NCBI RefSeq assembly: GCF_000308755.1
Contig: NZ_BAGF01000016.1
Location: 62,001 to 126,000 of the forward strand
Source of the DNA: Nocardia pneumoniae NBRC 100136
GTDB lineage: Bacteria; Actinomycetota; Actinomycetes; Mycobacteriales; Mycobacteriaceae
Direction: 5' to 3'
DNA length: 64,000 nucleotides
Below the pieces are notes generated by a model. The model worked only from the letters and a program-made list of their open reading frames with translations. It searched no databases and had not been told where the DNA came from. How positions within the stretch are numbered: position 1 is the stretch's first letter; every line of letters starts with the position of its first letter. Shown here in pieces: positions 39,075 through 48,652 of this stretch. Both the position numbers and the translations under genes were made by a program.

Positions 39075-40110
39075 TCACCGGATCAACCACGCGCTGACTT
39101 GGGATCTCGGTGCGCTGGCGCTGTATGGGCTCGCCCGCGGCCTCGGCCTCGACGGCCTGGCATGGCAGTTGTTCGCCTGCGGCGGCCAAATGGCGTTGGC
39201 GCATGTGTACGGCTTCGCCAGATTGCTCGACGGAGCCGATCCGCAGACAGCCGACCAGCGTCAGCACCGCTACAACCTGGCGGCCGTCGCGGTGGCCGCT
39301 GTCTCCGTGCTGCCGTCGGTGCCGGGCATTCCGATCGATCGCGCCGTCGACTGGAGTGGAGTGGCCTGGTTCGCGTCGAGCATGGGCTGTACGTTGTGCG
39401 GGGTGCTCTTCGCTCGCGCCGCGCTGCGTGAGCTCCGCACGGCGGATCCACCGAGGCGGGAACGGCTGGCGTACTTCGCGCTCTGGGCGGTCGGCGTATA
39501 CGTCATCGTTGCCTGCGCGGTCGCGGCAGTGCGCACGGCGTTCGGGATTCGGCCCGAGGATCCTGGGGCGGCGTGGGCAGCCGGCGCTTTCATCGTGCTG
39601 GTCGTTCTTGCCGCTCTGGCCGGGATACCGCTGCTGAAGACCATTCTCGCGCGGACGGAGCTGGACCGCGCGGGGCGGCGCTGCCGCCGACTGCGCCGGT
39701 TGCACCGTGATCTGACAGCCGTGGTGCCGGAAGTCGTCCTGGCTCGAGTGGACTCGGCACCCTCGGAGTCCAGTTCCCGCCTGTATCGCATGACAGTCGA
39801 AATCAGAGACGTCTTGTTGCATCTGAAGCACTACACGACCACTGTCGACGAAGCCGATCCCCACCGCTATGCCCGCCAGATCGTGGTGGCGGCGCGGGCC
39901 AAAGCTCTCGGGGTACGACCGATCGCACAGGCTGGACACAGCGGTACCGGCACCCGTTCCGGCGCCGACCGGTCCGCCGAGTTGCGGAGCATGCTGGATC
40001 TGGCCCGAGAATGGCCGAAAGCCGTTGCGGCCGAGAGTTGCCAGCGCACCATGCGCTCAGTTGACGGCTGGACCACGGACCACCCGGTGACCTACCGTCG
40101 AGCGCGATGA
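38977..40110 (+). CDS. Membrane protein, MAB_1171c/DUF6545-like, paralogue 2
   Basis: A 377-residue paralogue of its two neighbours. It starts MNAVPAWILTVVVLSVGIVTVGRWFLVNDMTIDHRINHAL, contains several transmembrane segments and the DUF6545-like RLRRLHRDLTAVVPEVVL ... SSSRLYRMTVEIRDVLLHLKHY, and ends shortly after LAREWPKAVAA. It is the most diverged of the three in the membrane part. Its 3' end overlaps paralogue 3 by 4 bp (ATGA), so at least copies 2 and 3 are cotranscribed. No other transporter component is adjacent. Confidence 0.75.
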   Translation: MNAVPAWILTVVVLSVGIVTVGRWFLVNDMTIDHRINHALTWDLGALALYGLARGLGLDGLAWQLFACGGQMALAHVYGFARLLDGADPQTADQRQHRYNLAAVAVAAVSVLPSVPGIPIDRAVDWSGVAWFASSMGCTLCGVLFARAALRELRTADPPRRERLAYFALWAVGVYVIVACAVAAVRTAFGIRPEDPGAAWAAGAFIVLVVLAALAGIPLLKTILARTELDRAGRRCRRLRRLHRDLTAVVPEVVLARVDSAPSESSSRLYRMTVEIRDVLLHLKHYTTTVDEADPHRYARQIVVAARAKALGVRPIAQAGHSGTGTRSGADRSAELRSMLDLAREWPKAVAAESCQRTMRSVDGWTTDHPVTYRRAR

Positions 40111-41228
40111 ACGCTGTTTCTGCTTCGGTGGTGCTGTCGGTCGTCGTCTTCGTCGCCCTGACGACCCTGGGGCGGTGGCTCCTGGTGAACGAGACGAGCA
40201 CCGATCGGCTGATCAACCGCACCTGGAGCTGGGATGTCGTTGCTATCCTGCTGTACCAGGCCGCGGTCGCGTTGCATCATCCCGCCCTTGGGCGGTCTCT
40301 CTACCTTGGCGGTGCGCTGATGGGAATCGCCAGTTTCTACGGGCTGTCCCGGTTGCTCGACGGCGCCGATCCGGGGAGCGCGCGCCGACGTCAGCGCCGA
40401 TACGATTCGATATCCGCAGCCGTCGCCATCTCGTTGATACTCGGCACGCCGGTCGTCCGGGGAGCGTTCGGGATCGACTACACCGAAGTGGTCTGGATGC
40501 TTTCGGCGGTTCCGGCGGCCTTCTGTGGATTCCATTTCGGGCGGGCCTGTATTCGCGAACTGCGGGCCGAAGGCTCTCCGACGCGCGAAAGACTCACTTA
40601 CGCCGCATTCTTGGCGTTCTCGATCTACTGGTCGGCCTCGTTTGCGATCATGATCGGCCGCGCACTGGCCGGCACGTCGCCGAGTGAATCCGGCACAGCG
40701 GCGGCTGTCGTGGCCTACCTCATGCAATTCCTGCTCACACTCTTGACCGCGATCCCCCTGGTCACCGTGCTGCTGGCGCGGACAGGATGGGATCGGACCG
40801 GACGCACCTGCCGTCGCCTGCGTCCACTGTGGCGCGACCTGACCGCCGCCGTGCCGGAAGTCGTCCTTCGCCACGACGGTTCGACGCCATTGGGCTCGGC
40901 CTCCCGGCAGTATCGGATGACCGTCGAAATCTGGGACGCACTGCTGCACCTGAAACCGTATGTGTCCGAACCCGCTTCGTCCGTCGCGATGGAGATCGAC
41001 GTGCGCGGCTACGCGCGCCGATTGGCACGAGCCGTCCGAGCGAAGCGTGCGGGCAACGCACCGGCAGCTGCCTTCCCCGCTCGGGGCCCGGTGCAGGAGC
41101 CTCGCGATCGTGAGGCGGAGTTGCGGTACCTGCTCGAACTCGCCCACGAGTGGCCGAAAGCGGTCGCGGCGGTGGGCTACGAGTCCAGCACTCCGCATGC
41201 AGCCGCGATTGCCGCGGTGTCCCAGTAG
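40107..41228 (+). CDS. Membrane protein, MAB_1171c/DUF6545-like, paralogue 3
   Basis: A 373-residue paralogue, closer to copy 1 than to copy 2: LGRWLLVNETSTDRLINRTWSWDVVAILLYQ compares with copy 1 GRWLLVNETAADRLINRAWSWNLLGLLLYG. It has the same multi-segment membrane half and the DUF6545-like RLRPLWRDLTAAVPEVVL ... EIWDALLHLKPYV. It ends LAHEWPKAVAAVG plus a short tail, and its 3' end overlaps the convergent SnoaL-like gene by about 52 bp. ATG 40107 overlaps the previous stop. Confidence 0.76.
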   Translation: MNAVSASVVLSVVVFVALTTLGRWLLVNETSTDRLINRTWSWDVVAILLYQAAVALHHPALGRSLYLGGALMGIASFYGLSRLLDGADPGSARRRQRRYDSISAAVAISLILGTPVVRGAFGIDYTEVVWMLSAVPAAFCGFHFGRACIRELRAEGSPTRERLTYAAFLAFSIYWSASFAIMIGRALAGTSPSESGTAAAVVAYLMQFLLTLLTAIPLVTVLLARTGWDRTGRTCRRLRPLWRDLTAAVPEVVLRHDGSTPLGSASRQYRMTVEIWDALLHLKPYVSEPASSVAMEIDVRGYARRLARAVRAKRAGNAPAAAFPARGPVQEPRDREAELRYLLELAHEWPKAVAAVGYESSTPHAAAIAAVSQ

Positions 41229-41617
41229 AAGGGGTACACCTCGGCGATACGGCCGTCTGCGAAGGTGATGGTCTGCAAGATCGCGAAGGAGAGCTCTCGA
41301 CCGGTCGCGCGTGCACGCGCGTGCACTTCGGTATGCACCACCGTGGCATCGCCGGTCGCCAGGAAGCGCTGATCGAGCAGGTCGAACTTCTCCCAGGTGT
41401 CGCTCATCGCGAGGAAGAAGCGCTCCATGCCGTCGTGACCGCGCCAGGTCCCGCCGTACGGCAGGCTCTCGGCCTGATAGAGCACCACGGTAGGGGAGAA
41501 GAACGGGGCGAGCAGGTCGAACGAGGCGGAGCCTGGACCGCCTGCCGCCAGGTATTCCGCCTCGGCCTCGTACATTCCGGTCAGCACGGTCATCGGGTCG
41601 CTGGCAGTCCGCGTCAT
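41177..41617 (-). CDS. SnoaL-like / NTF2-fold protein
   Basis: A 146-residue protein with the NTF2-like pattern LLAPFFSPTVVLYQAESLPYGGTWRGHDGMERFFLAMSDTWEKFDLLDQRFLATGDATVVHTEVHARARATGRELSFAILQTITFADGRIAEVYPFYWDT. This is the cone fold of SnoaL-like isomerases and many uncharacterised proteins. The frame opens further upstream, but ATG 41617 overlaps the stop of a small upstream ORF by 4 bp, which favours this start. The substrate is unknown. It converges on paralogue 3. Confidence 0.8.
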   Translation of the reverse strand: MTRTASDPMTVLTGMYEAEAEYLAAGGPGSASFDLLAPFFSPTVVLYQAESLPYGGTWRGHDGMERFFLAMSDTWEKFDLLDQRFLATGDATVVHTEVHARARATGRELSFAILQTITFADGRIAEVYPFYWDTAAIAAACGVLDS

Positions 41618-41820
41618 GTGGCCAGTCTCGCGATCGGCCTGTCGCGGCACCGGCGGTTATCGGACGTTGAGCTGCCCAATCCGATTTCCGCCCACGCATC
41701 GCGTGTGAGATGCGCGGGAACCGGTGCGCACTGTTCCAGTGGGTGCGCGCCCGCGCCGGGCACGTCGATCCGCCCGTAGTCGAATGGTGGTTTGTGCGGC
41801 CGCCCGAACAACCTTTTCAT
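41614..41820 (-). CDS. Possible small protein (68 aa) upstream of the SnoaL-like gene
   Basis: It starts MKRLFGRPHKPPFDYGRIDVPGAGAHPLEQCAPVPAHLTRDAW. There is no family match and no clear ribosome-binding site. The only support is the 4-bp ATGA overlap with the SnoaL-like start and a plausible residue composition. It could be spurious. Confidence 0.35.
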   Translation of the reverse strand: MKRLFGRPHKPPFDYGRIDVPGAGAHPLEQCAPVPAHLTRDAWAEIGLGSSTSDNRRCRDRPIARLAT

Positions 41821-41922
41821 TACGTTCGCTGAGGAATCCACACCCGGCTGGGTATCCACAGGGGCCGGGGAAGTGCTGGTGGGGTGCGGTGGGTGGAGCG
41901 GGTGGTGAAGCAGGCTGGGTGC

Positions 41923-42873
41923 ATGCGACCCGGCTTGGAGCAGTTGCGGGACAAGCAGTTCGGCGTGTTCACCACGCGACAGGTGCTGTGCGAGTACACC
42001 GGTGCCGAGCTACGCGCTCGGATCGACCGCGGGCAGTGGGTGCGGGTCTTCCAGGGGGTGTACCGCGAGGCAACCACCCCGCCGGGCCCCGAACTCCGCG
42101 TCGAGGCGGCACGTTTGTCCATAGGACTGGTGTCACTGGCCGCGGCCTACAACACCGCCGCCGAGCTGCACGGGTTCGCGGTCCTCGCGGGTCAGCCGAC
42201 CGATGTTCTCGGCGTCCAAGCCTCGCGCTCCGCCCGGCTCGTCGTGCACCGCGATCGAGTCGATCCCGCGGAGCTGGCGTTGGTCCGCGGGACGGTAGTC
42301 ACGAATGCCGTCCGTACCGCCGCGGACCTCGCCCGCGTCCTGACCCGCCTGGACGCGCTGGCCACCCTGGACGCGGCGCTGCGCAGCGGGATCTCGCGCA
42401 CCGCGATCGCCGACGAAATCGACAAGCACACCGGTCGGCGCGGTCGTCGACAAGCCGCCGAGTTGATCGAGCTGGCGGACGGCAGGGCCGAGTCGCCCAT
42501 GGAGTCGCGCGCCCGGCTGTGCTGCATCGACGCGGGCCTACCGCCGCCCGAGCCGCAACTCGAGGTGCCGACCCGGGACGGACTCCGCCGCATTGATCTC
42601 GGATGGCGGCATTGGCGGATCGGCCTGGAATACGACAGCGCCGCATGGCATTCCGGGCCGAATGCCGCGATGCGTGATAACCCGCGTCACAACTGGCTGA
42701 CCACCGAAGGCTGGACCATCTATTACGCCACCGCGGCCGACGTTTACCACCACCCGCACCACTTCACGGCGCCCATCCGGTGCGCGATCGATCGAGCGCA
42801 GCGAAATCGTGGCTCGGAGGCTCACCTGAGCCGCCACTCCACTCCGCTCGGCTATCAGAACGTGACGCGTTGA
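41923..42873 (+). CDS. AbiEi-type N-terminal domain with DUF559/Vsr-like C-terminal domain
   Basis: About 316 residues. The N terminus (QFGVFTTRQVLCEYTGAELRARIDRGQWVRVFQGVYREA) is the winged helix seen in AbiEi-family antitoxin-like proteins. The C-terminal region (ESRARLCCIDAGLPPPEPQLEVPTRDGLRRIDLGWRHWRIGLEYDSAAWHSG, then LTTEGWTIYYATAADVY) resembles the DUF559/very-short-patch endonuclease fold, with candidate residues E (ESRAR), D (RIDLGW) and E (GLEYDS). No AbiEii toxin partner is present; such single proteins are common in Nocardia and Mycobacterium. The start is uncertain (an upstream ATG lies at 41884). It converges on the M13 peptidase gene with a 19-bp overlap. Confidence 0.72.
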   Translation: MRPGLEQLRDKQFGVFTTRQVLCEYTGAELRARIDRGQWVRVFQGVYREATTPPGPELRVEAARLSIGLVSLAAAYNTAAELHGFAVLAGQPTDVLGVQASRSARLVVHRDRVDPAELALVRGTVVTNAVRTAADLARVLTRLDALATLDAALRSGISRTAIADEIDKHTGRRGRRQAAELIELADGRAESPMESRARLCCIDAGLPPPEPQLEVPTRDGLRRIDLGWRHWRIGLEYDSAAWHSGPNAAMRDNPRHNWLTTEGWTIYYATAADVYHHPHHFTAPIRCAIDRAQRNRGSEAHLSRHSTPLGYQNVTR

Positions 42874-44903
42874 TCGGCGGGCAGGAAGAGTTTGTCGCCT
42901 TCCTTCACGTCGAACGTCTTGTAGAACTCCTCCAAGTTGCGCACGACCTGGTTGCAGCGGAATTCGGCGGGCGAGTGGGTGTCGGCCGCGAGGTAGCGGA
43001 CGGTGAGTTCCTTCGTCTGCTTCTCCCGCCAGCTGCGGGCCCAGGACAGGAACATGGTGCGGTAGTCGGGGTTGTCGACCCCGCGGCGTTTTTCGGCGAT
43101 GCGGAAGGCGGCCAGCGTGATCTGGAGTCCCCGGAGGTCGGCGAGGTTCTCCCCGACGGTGAGCTCCCCGTTGACGTGCTGGTTCGGCTCGAGCCCCTCG
43201 GGAACCAGCACGTTGTACTGCTCGACCAGCTGCTTGGCTTTCGCGTCGAACGCGGCGCGGTCCTCGGGAGTCCACCAGTCGCGGCGATTGCCGTCGCCGT
43301 CGTACTTGGAGCCCTGGTCGTCGAAGCCGTGGCCGATTTCGTGGCCGATGGTCGATCCGACCGCGCCGAAGTTGACCGCGGGCAGCGCGTCCTTGTCGAA
43401 GAACGGCGGCTGGAGGTATGCGGCCGGGAAGACGATCTGGTTGGAGGTCGCCGAGTAGTAGGCGTTCACCGTCTGCGGCGACATGCCCCATTCGGTCTTG
43501 TCGACCGGGGTGCCCAAGCGCGCGAAGGCCCGCTTGACCTCGAAGTCATTGATCGCCAGCAAGGATTCGATCAGCTTGCCCCTGGTGATCTTCAGCTTGG
43601 AGTAGTCGATCCACTTGTCCGGGTAGCCGATCTTGGGATCGATCTTGTCCAGTTTCGCCAGCGACGCCGCCCTGGTCGCGGGCGACATCCAGGTGGAGTT
43701 GGTGAAGTTCTCCCGGTACGCCGCGATGACATCGGCGAGCATTTCCTTGGCGCGCTCCTTGGCCTCCGGCGGAAAATGCTTGTCCACATAGAGTTTCCCG
43801 AGCTGTTCGCCGAGCCGTTCGTCGACGATGCCGACCCCGTACTTCCAGCGTTCCGGGCGCTCGTCCTGACCGTTGAGCACCTTGCCCTTGAATTCGAAAT
43901 TCGCGTCGTTGATGGCTTTGGGCAGGTAAGGCGCGAATTCCCGCAGCACGTACAGCTTGAGATAGTCCCGCCACGTGGCGATGTCGACCTCGGTCCACAG
44001 CTGACCCGCCGCCGTGATGTAGGACGGCTGGTTGACGACGATCGTCGCGAACAGCTCGCGCGGGCGGTCGGTGTTCCCCGCCAGCCACGGGTCCCAGTCG
44101 AACCCCGGCGCGAGTGCGGTCATATCGGCCCAGTTGTAGAGGTTGTACGTCGCGTCGGTGTCGCGGTTGCGCACGTTGTCCCAGTGCGCGGGAGCGATGC
44201 GCTTCTCCAGGTCGAACACGCGCGCAGCGATACCGGCCGGATCGGCGAACCCGGCGCCCGCCGCGATGCGCTCGAGGAAGATCCGATACTGCGCGAGCAC
44301 CTCGGCGTACTCGGGCTTGCGGTAGTACTGCTCACCGAGCCCGAGACCGGACTGGCCGACGGAAGGAATGTAGGCGTCGGAGTTCTTCCGGTCGACGCCG
44401 ATGCCAAGGCCGATCAGACCACCGATCGGCAGCTCGGCCATCACCTTCGCCAGGTCCGCCTTGGTCGCGGCGCCGTCGATCTTGGCGAACAGCCCCGCCA
44501 GCGGAGTCATGCCGAGCCGCTCGATCTCGTCCCAGTCCAGGCGCGCGTCGTACAGGTCCTTGATCTGCTGCGCCTCCGAGCCCGGCTTCGGGTCCGCGAT
44601 GCCCTCGATGATCTCCCGCAACTGCTGCTGGGTCCGCTCGGCGGCCTCGCTCGTGGAGCCGAAGGCGACCTTGTCCGGCGGCAGCTGGTATTCCCGCAGC
44701 CACTTGCCGTTGACGTGCCGGTACAGGTCGTCCTGCGGCCGGATCGTCTCGTCCGCCCCGCCCATGTCCACACCGGTGAGCGTCCGGCTCGTCGGTTCGG
44801 CATCGTTCGAGCAGGCGACCAGCGCGGCGGCGGCCGGGACGGCCCCGAGCGCGATCAGGAACGCACGACGGTCCAGCTTGCCTGGACGACCGGTTGATGT
44901 CAC
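42855..44903 (-). CDS. M13 family zinc metallopeptidase, exported lipoprotein
   Basis: A 682-residue neprilysin-like endopeptidase. The zinc site is [13 protein letters not shown] (HExxH ~520) with the third ligand in ENLADLRGL (~584). The substrate-binding [23 protein letters not shown] precedes it. The N terminus has a twin arginine ([12 protein letters not shown]) and a lipobox LVAC, so it is probably a Tat-exported lipoprotein on the outer face of the membrane, unlike cytosolic Zmp1-like members. GTG start with GAGG 6-7 nt upstream. A weak iron-box-like sequence lies ~35 bp upstream. The substrate is unknown. Confidence 0.92.
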   Translation of the reverse strand: MTSTGRPGKLDRRAFLIALGAVPAAAALVACSNDAEPTSRTLTGVDMGGADETIRPQDDLYRHVNGKWLREYQLPPDKVAFGSTSEAAERTQQQLREIIEGIADPKPGSEAQQIKDLYDARLDWDEIERLGMTPLAGLFAKIDGAATKADLAKVMAELPIGGLIGLGIGVDRKNSDAYIPSVGQSGLGLGEQYYRKPEYAEVLAQYRIFLERIAAGAGFADPAGIAARVFDLEKRIAPAHWDNVRNRDTDATYNLYNWADMTALAPGFDWDPWLAGNTDRPRELFATIVVNQPSYITAAGQLWTEVDIATWRDYLKLYVLREFAPYLPKAINDANFEFKGKVLNGQDERPERWKYGVGIVDERLGEQLGKLYVDKHFPPEAKERAKEMLADVIAAYRENFTNSTWMSPATRAASLAKLDKIDPKIGYPDKWIDYSKLKITRGKLIESLLAINDFEVKRAFARLGTPVDKTEWGMSPQTVNAYYSATSNQIVFPAAYLQPPFFDKDALPAVNFGAVGSTIGHEIGHGFDDQGSKYDGDGNRRDWWTPEDRAAFDAKAKQLVEQYNVLVPEGLEPNQHVNGELTVGENLADLRGLQITLAAFRIAEKRRGVDNPDYRTMFLSWARSWREKQTKELTVRYLAADTHSPAEFRCNQVVRNLEEFYKTFDVKEGDKLFLPADQRVTF

Positions 44904-45043
44904 GAGAGTCCTCTCCCCGACGCGGCGTTGCCGCAGATGTACGTAAGGCAGCCTTGCAGGACATCGAGGCTACCGGCGTGGGGCCGGTCCAGCCCGGAAA
45001 CGTGGCCCAGGTGGGACGGCCCGCGCCTCGGCGACCGCCCGAT

Positions 45044-45073
45044 TTGGGAACGACCTGCGGATTCCCATACACT
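45044..45073 (+). promoter_or_regulatory. Promoter of the rplN-rplX-rplE-rpsZ unit
   Basis: The -35 TTGGGA (45044-45049) and -10 TACACT (45068-45073) are separated by 18 bp. The -10 begins a 20-bp core, TACACTAGACCGGTTGCCTG, that recurs with one change before rpsH. A leader of about 170 nt precedes rplN. Confidence 0.7.
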
Positions 45074-45253
45074 AGACCGGTTGCCTGCGGGAGCTGTGCC
45101 CGCAATCCGGCAGTGAACCCCCAGTGGTTGGTTCCGCGTTATCGCTCAGATCGAGGAAAACCGCTGGCAGGCGCGCGTCCGGAGGGCAACCGACCATGCC
45201 CGTCGGGTCGGCAATCCGGCGTGCTAAACGTCCAGGTCAAGGAGGACGCTGAA

Positions 45254-45622
45254 GTGATTCAGCAGGAGTCGCGACTGCGCGTCGCCGACAACACGGGTGC
45301 GAAGGAGATTCTCTGCATCCGCGTTCTCGGCGGTTCGTCGCGTCGCTATGCCGGTATCGGCGACGTCATCGTCGCTACCGTGAAGGACGCCATCCCCGGC
45401 GGCAACGTCAAGCGGGGTGATGTCGTGAAAGCGGTCGTCGTGCGCACCACCAAGGAGCGCCGCCGTCCGGACGGTTCCTACATCCGTTTCGACGAGAACG
45501 CGGCCGTGCTCATCAAGGCCGACAACGACCCGCGCGGCACTCGCATCTTCGGCCCGGTCGGCCGCGAGCTGCGCGACAAGAAGTTCATGAAGATCGTCTC
45601 GCTGGCCCCGGAGGTGCTCTGA
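45254..45622 (+). CDS. rplN: 50S ribosomal protein L14
   Basis: A 122-residue L14: [28 protein letters not shown] through [23 protein letters not shown]. It binds 23S rRNA at the subunit interface. The frame is open upstream, but GTG 45254 with AAGGAGG about 9 nt before it gives the universal N terminus. In most actinobacteria L14 begins the spc operon, as here. The upstream genes rpsQ and rpmC of the S10 operon are not next to it; an M13 peptidase gene is. Confidence 0.97.
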   Translation: MIQQESRLRVADNTGAKEILCIRVLGGSSRRYAGIGDVIVATVKDAIPGGNVKRGDVVKAVVVRTTKERRRPDGSYIRFDENAAVLIKADNDPRGTRIFGPVGRELRDKKFMKIVSLAPEVL

Positions 45623-45623
45623 C

Positions 45624-45941
45624 ATGAAGGTGCACAAGGGCGACACCGTGCTCGTCATCTCGGGCAAGGACAAGGGTGCCAAGGGCAAGGTCATCCAGGC
45701 CTACCCGAAGGAGAACCGGGTTCTCGTCGAGGGCGTGAACCGGATCAAGAAGCACGTCGCGAACTCCGCCACCCAGCGCGGCGCCTCCTCCGGCGGCATC
45801 GTGACCCAGGAAGCTCCGATCCACGTGTCCAACGTGATGGTCGTCGACTCCGACGGCAAGCCGACCCGGGTCGGCTACCGGACCGACGAGGAGAGCGGCA
45901 AGCGGGTCCGGATCTCCCGGAAGAACGGGAAGGACATCTGA
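45624..45941 (+). CDS. rplX: 50S ribosomal protein L24
   Basis: A 105-residue L24 with the N-terminal KOW motif ([37 protein letters not shown]). It is an early 23S rRNA assembly protein. The ATG follows the rplN stop by 1 nt, and a purine-rich site lies inside the end of rplN. Confidence 0.97.
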   Translation: MKVHKGDTVLVISGKDKGAKGKVIQAYPKENRVLVEGVNRIKKHVANSATQRGASSGGIVTQEAPIHVSNVMVVDSDGKPTRVGYRTDEESGKRVRISRKNGKDI

Positions 45942-45942
45942 C

Positions 45943-46506
45943 ATGACCACGACCGAAAAAGTGCAGCCCCGGCTGAAGCAGCGCTACCGCGAGGAGATCA
46001 AGGACGCGCTGAACAAGGAATTCAACTACGCCAACGTGATGCAGATCCCCGGCGTGGTGAAGGTCGTCGTCAACATGGGTGTCGGCGACGCCGCCCGCGA
46101 CGCGAAGCTGATCAACGGCGCGGTCAACGACCTGGCGCTGATCACCGGCCAGAAGCCGGAGATCCGCAAGGCGACCAAGTCGATCGCGCAGTTCAAGCTG
46201 CGTGAGGGCATGCCGATCGGCGCCAAGGTCACCCTGCGTGGCGACCGGATGTGGGAGTTCCTCGACCGCCTGGTGTCCATCGCGCTGCCGCGTATCCGTG
46301 ACTTCCGCGGCCTGTCGCCGAAGCAGTTCGACGGCAACGGCAACTACACATTCGGCCTCAGCGAGCAGTCGATGTTCCACGAGATCGACGTGGACAAGAT
46401 CGACCGCCCGCGCGGCATGGACATCACCGTCGTGACCACCGCGACCAACAACGAAGAAGGCCGTGCCCTGCTCAAGCACCTCGGCTTCCCGTTCAAGGAG
46501 AACTGA
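45943..46506 (+). CDS. rplE: 50S ribosomal protein L5
   Basis: A 187-residue L5, which binds 5S rRNA in the central protuberance. Recognised by [63 protein letters not shown] and the C-terminal [26 protein letters not shown]. The ATG lies 1 nt after the rplX stop. Confidence 0.97.
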   Translation: MTTTEKVQPRLKQRYREEIKDALNKEFNYANVMQIPGVVKVVVNMGVGDAARDAKLINGAVNDLALITGQKPEIRKATKSIAQFKLREGMPIGAKVTLRGDRMWEFLDRLVSIALPRIRDFRGLSPKQFDGNGNYTFGLSEQSMFHEIDVDKIDRPRGMDITVVTTATNNEEGRALLKHLGFPFKEN

Positions 46507-46510
46507 GCAC

Positions 46511-46696
46511 ATGGCAAAGAAAGCACTGGTCAACAAAGCCAACGCCAAGCCGAAGTTCGCGGTCCGCGCCTACACCCGCTGCCAGCGGTGCGGCCGCCCC
46601 CACGCGGTCTACCGCAAGTTCGGCCTCTGCCGCGTGTGCCTGCGCGAAATGGCGCACCGGGGCGAACTGCCGGGCGTGCACAAGAGCTCCTGGTGA
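46511..46696 (+). CDS. rpsZ: 30S ribosomal protein S14 type Z
   Basis: A 61-residue zinc-binding (C+) S14: four cysteines in CQRCGRPH and CRVCLRE form the Zn ribbon. This is the zinc-dependent paralogue used when zinc is sufficient. It normally leads directly into rpsH; here a strong terminator follows and rpsH is 11.3 kb away. Confidence 0.96.
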   Translation: MAKKALVNKANAKPKFAVRAYTRCQRCGRPHAVYRKFGLCRVCLREMAHRGELPGVHKSSW

Positions 46697-46735
46697 GCTC
46701 GCGCTCCTCGTGAGCGCACCCGGATAACAAGACGG

Positions 46736-46770
46736 CGAGGGCACGGACTCACATCGAGTCCGTGCCCTCG
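46736..46770 (+). terminator. Strong terminator ending the first half of the spc operon
   Basis: A perfect 15-bp stem (CGAGGGCACGGACTC / GAGTCCGTGCCCTCG) with a 5-nt loop lies 40 bp after the rpsZ stop. It would prevent readthrough of ribosomal transcription into the inserted genes. Confidence 0.9.
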
Positions 46771-47018
46771 GCGTCTATAGCGGACTGTCGGCCCCCGCAA
46801 CCGGGCCTTCGAGTCGCTCGAGGCGATCACCGCGTCAACCGCCCTGGAACGGCGTCTTGCCAGTCCTTCCCCTGACTGTGTTCGGACTCTTCGGGATGTG
46901 ATGTGCGGCCGGTCTCGGCTGTGATTTGTCCCGGATATCCGGTTCGATGACACGTTCTGTGTCGACACCGCTTAACGTCTCGGGGGCACAACATTTGGTT
47001 CGGAAGGTGGCGGCGAGC

Positions 47019-48572
47019 GTGACAGGTACCGAGGCGAAGCTCGAGGAACTGGTCAAGATCCTGACGATCGCTGCGGAACCGGCGGGTGAGGCCGGTGCCG
47101 CCAAGCGGGAGAAGAAGGGCGTTCCGAGCGTTCGCCAGCGTGTGGACATGCTGCTCGACCGCGGGACGTTCATCGAGACCGGTGCGTTGGCTCGTCAGCC
47201 CGGCCGACCGGATGCTCTCTACGGTGACGGGCTGGTCACCGGTCGCGGTCTGATCGGGGGCCGTCCGGTAGTGGTGATCGCCCACGATCAGACAGTGTAC
47301 GGCGGGTCGGTCGGTATCACGTCCGCCCGAAAGTTCATGCGGGCGCTGCAACTCGCGTTCGACAACGCATGCCCGGTGGTGACGATCAATGATTCCGGCG
47401 GTGCGCGTATCCAGGACGCGGTGGGTTCGATCGCTTCGTTCGGTGATATTTCCCGGGTGTTGGAGAAACTGTCCGGGTATGTGCCACAGGTGTCGATCAT
47501 TCTCGGCAAGTGCGCAGCGGGTTCGGTGTACGGGCCGATCAACACCGACGTGCTCATCGGCACCAAGGATTCCTACATGTTCGTCACCGGGCCGGAGGTG
47601 ATCAAAGCCGTCAACGGTGAAGACGTCACCGCCGAGGAGCTCGGTGGCGCCGAGGTACAGGCCGAACGCGGCACCCTGCATCACGTGGCCGACACCGAGC
47701 AGGAAGCCTACGAGTGGGCGCGGAACTACTTGAGCTATATGCCGACGAGCTGTCTCGAGCAGCCGCCGATTGTGAACCCCGGCCTGGAGCCGGAGATCAC
47801 TGCTTCCGATCGGGAGCTCGACACGATCATCCCGGATTCCGATCGCGCCGGTTACGACATGCATGAGATCCTGCTGCGGATCTTCGATGACGGTGAATTT
47901 CACGAAATCCGCGCCGCGTTCGCCCCGAATCTGATCACCGGGTTCGCCAGGGTCGACGGCTATCCGGTCGGTGTGATCGCCAACCAGCCGTTGGTGCTTG
48001 GTGGTTCCATTGACGCCGCCTGCTCGGACAAGTCGACCTACTTCATCCGGCTCTGCGACGCGTTCAACATCCCGCTGGTGTTCGTCGCGGACACCCCGGG
48101 CGTGCTGCCGGGCCTCGAGCAGGAAGCCAGCGGTGTGATCATCCGCGGCGGGCGGGTCCCGCGTGCGATCATCGAGGCAACGGTCCCGATCATCAACCTG
48201 GTCGTGCGCAAGTCCTACGGTGGCGCCTACGGCATGATGGCGGCCCGACAGGTGGGCGCCGATATCAGTTTCGCCTGGCCGACGGCCCGGATCGCTGTGA
48301 TCGGCGCCGAAAGCGCGGTCGACCTCATCGGCAAGCGGCAATTGGAGGCGGTGCCGGAGGAGCATCGGGCAGCGGCGCGCGAGTTCATGATCAACCAGTA
48401 CAACGAGACGATCGCCACCCCGTGGATCGCCGCCGAACGCGGCTACATCGACGCGGTCATCGAACCGGCGCGCACCCGTCTGGAGATCCGGAACGCGCTG
48501 CGCCTGTTGCGGGACAAGCCGAAGGTCAAGCCGGAGTTCAACCCGCGCAAGCATCCGGTGTACCCGATGTGA
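47019..48572 (+). CDS. Acyl-CoA carboxylase beta subunit, propionyl-CoA carboxylase-type
   Basis: A 517-residue carboxyltransferase of the PccB/AccD5-like group. It shows VVTINDSGGARIQDAVGSIASFGDISRVLEKLSGYVPQVSIILGKCAAGSVYGPINTD in the N half, and VADTPGVLPGLEQEASGVIIRGGRVPRAIIEATVPIINLVVRKSYGGAYGMMAARQVGAD in the C half. It ends FNPRKHPVYPM, close to the usual RKHGNIPL-type tail. The frame is open upstream; GTG 47019 with GAAGGTGG about 9 nt upstream gives a normal start (VTGTEAKLEELVKIL). No alpha or epsilon subunit gene is adjacent, so it must pair with one encoded elsewhere. The family is certain; the acyl substrate is inferred. Confidence 0.9.
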   Translation: MTGTEAKLEELVKILTIAAEPAGEAGAAKREKKGVPSVRQRVDMLLDRGTFIETGALARQPGRPDALYGDGLVTGRGLIGGRPVVVIAHDQTVYGGSVGITSARKFMRALQLAFDNACPVVTINDSGGARIQDAVGSIASFGDISRVLEKLSGYVPQVSIILGKCAAGSVYGPINTDVLIGTKDSYMFVTGPEVIKAVNGEDVTAEELGGAEVQAERGTLHHVADTEQEAYEWARNYLSYMPTSCLEQPPIVNPGLEPEITASDRELDTIIPDSDRAGYDMHEILLRIFDDGEFHEIRAAFAPNLITGFARVDGYPVGVIANQPLVLGGSIDAACSDKSTYFIRLCDAFNIPLVFVADTPGVLPGLEQEASGVIIRGGRVPRAIIEATVPIINLVVRKSYGGAYGMMAARQVGADISFAWPTARIAVIGAESAVDLIGKRQLEAVPEEHRAAAREFMINQYNETIATPWIAAERGYIDAVIEPARTRLEIRNALRLLRDKPKVKPEFNPRKHPVYPM

Positions 48573-48652
48573 TCTTCCCGTTGACTCCCGCGCGGCGACG
48601 GTGTGACCATCGAGCCTGCGCCGAGTAGCGAATCGCAGACGACCCGAAGAAA

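Noticed and set aside
41923..42873. AbiE toxin-antitoxin or phage-defence pair
   Set aside because: Only the AbiEi-like winged helix is present, fused to a DUF559-like domain; there is no AbiEii nucleotidyltransferase gene beside it.
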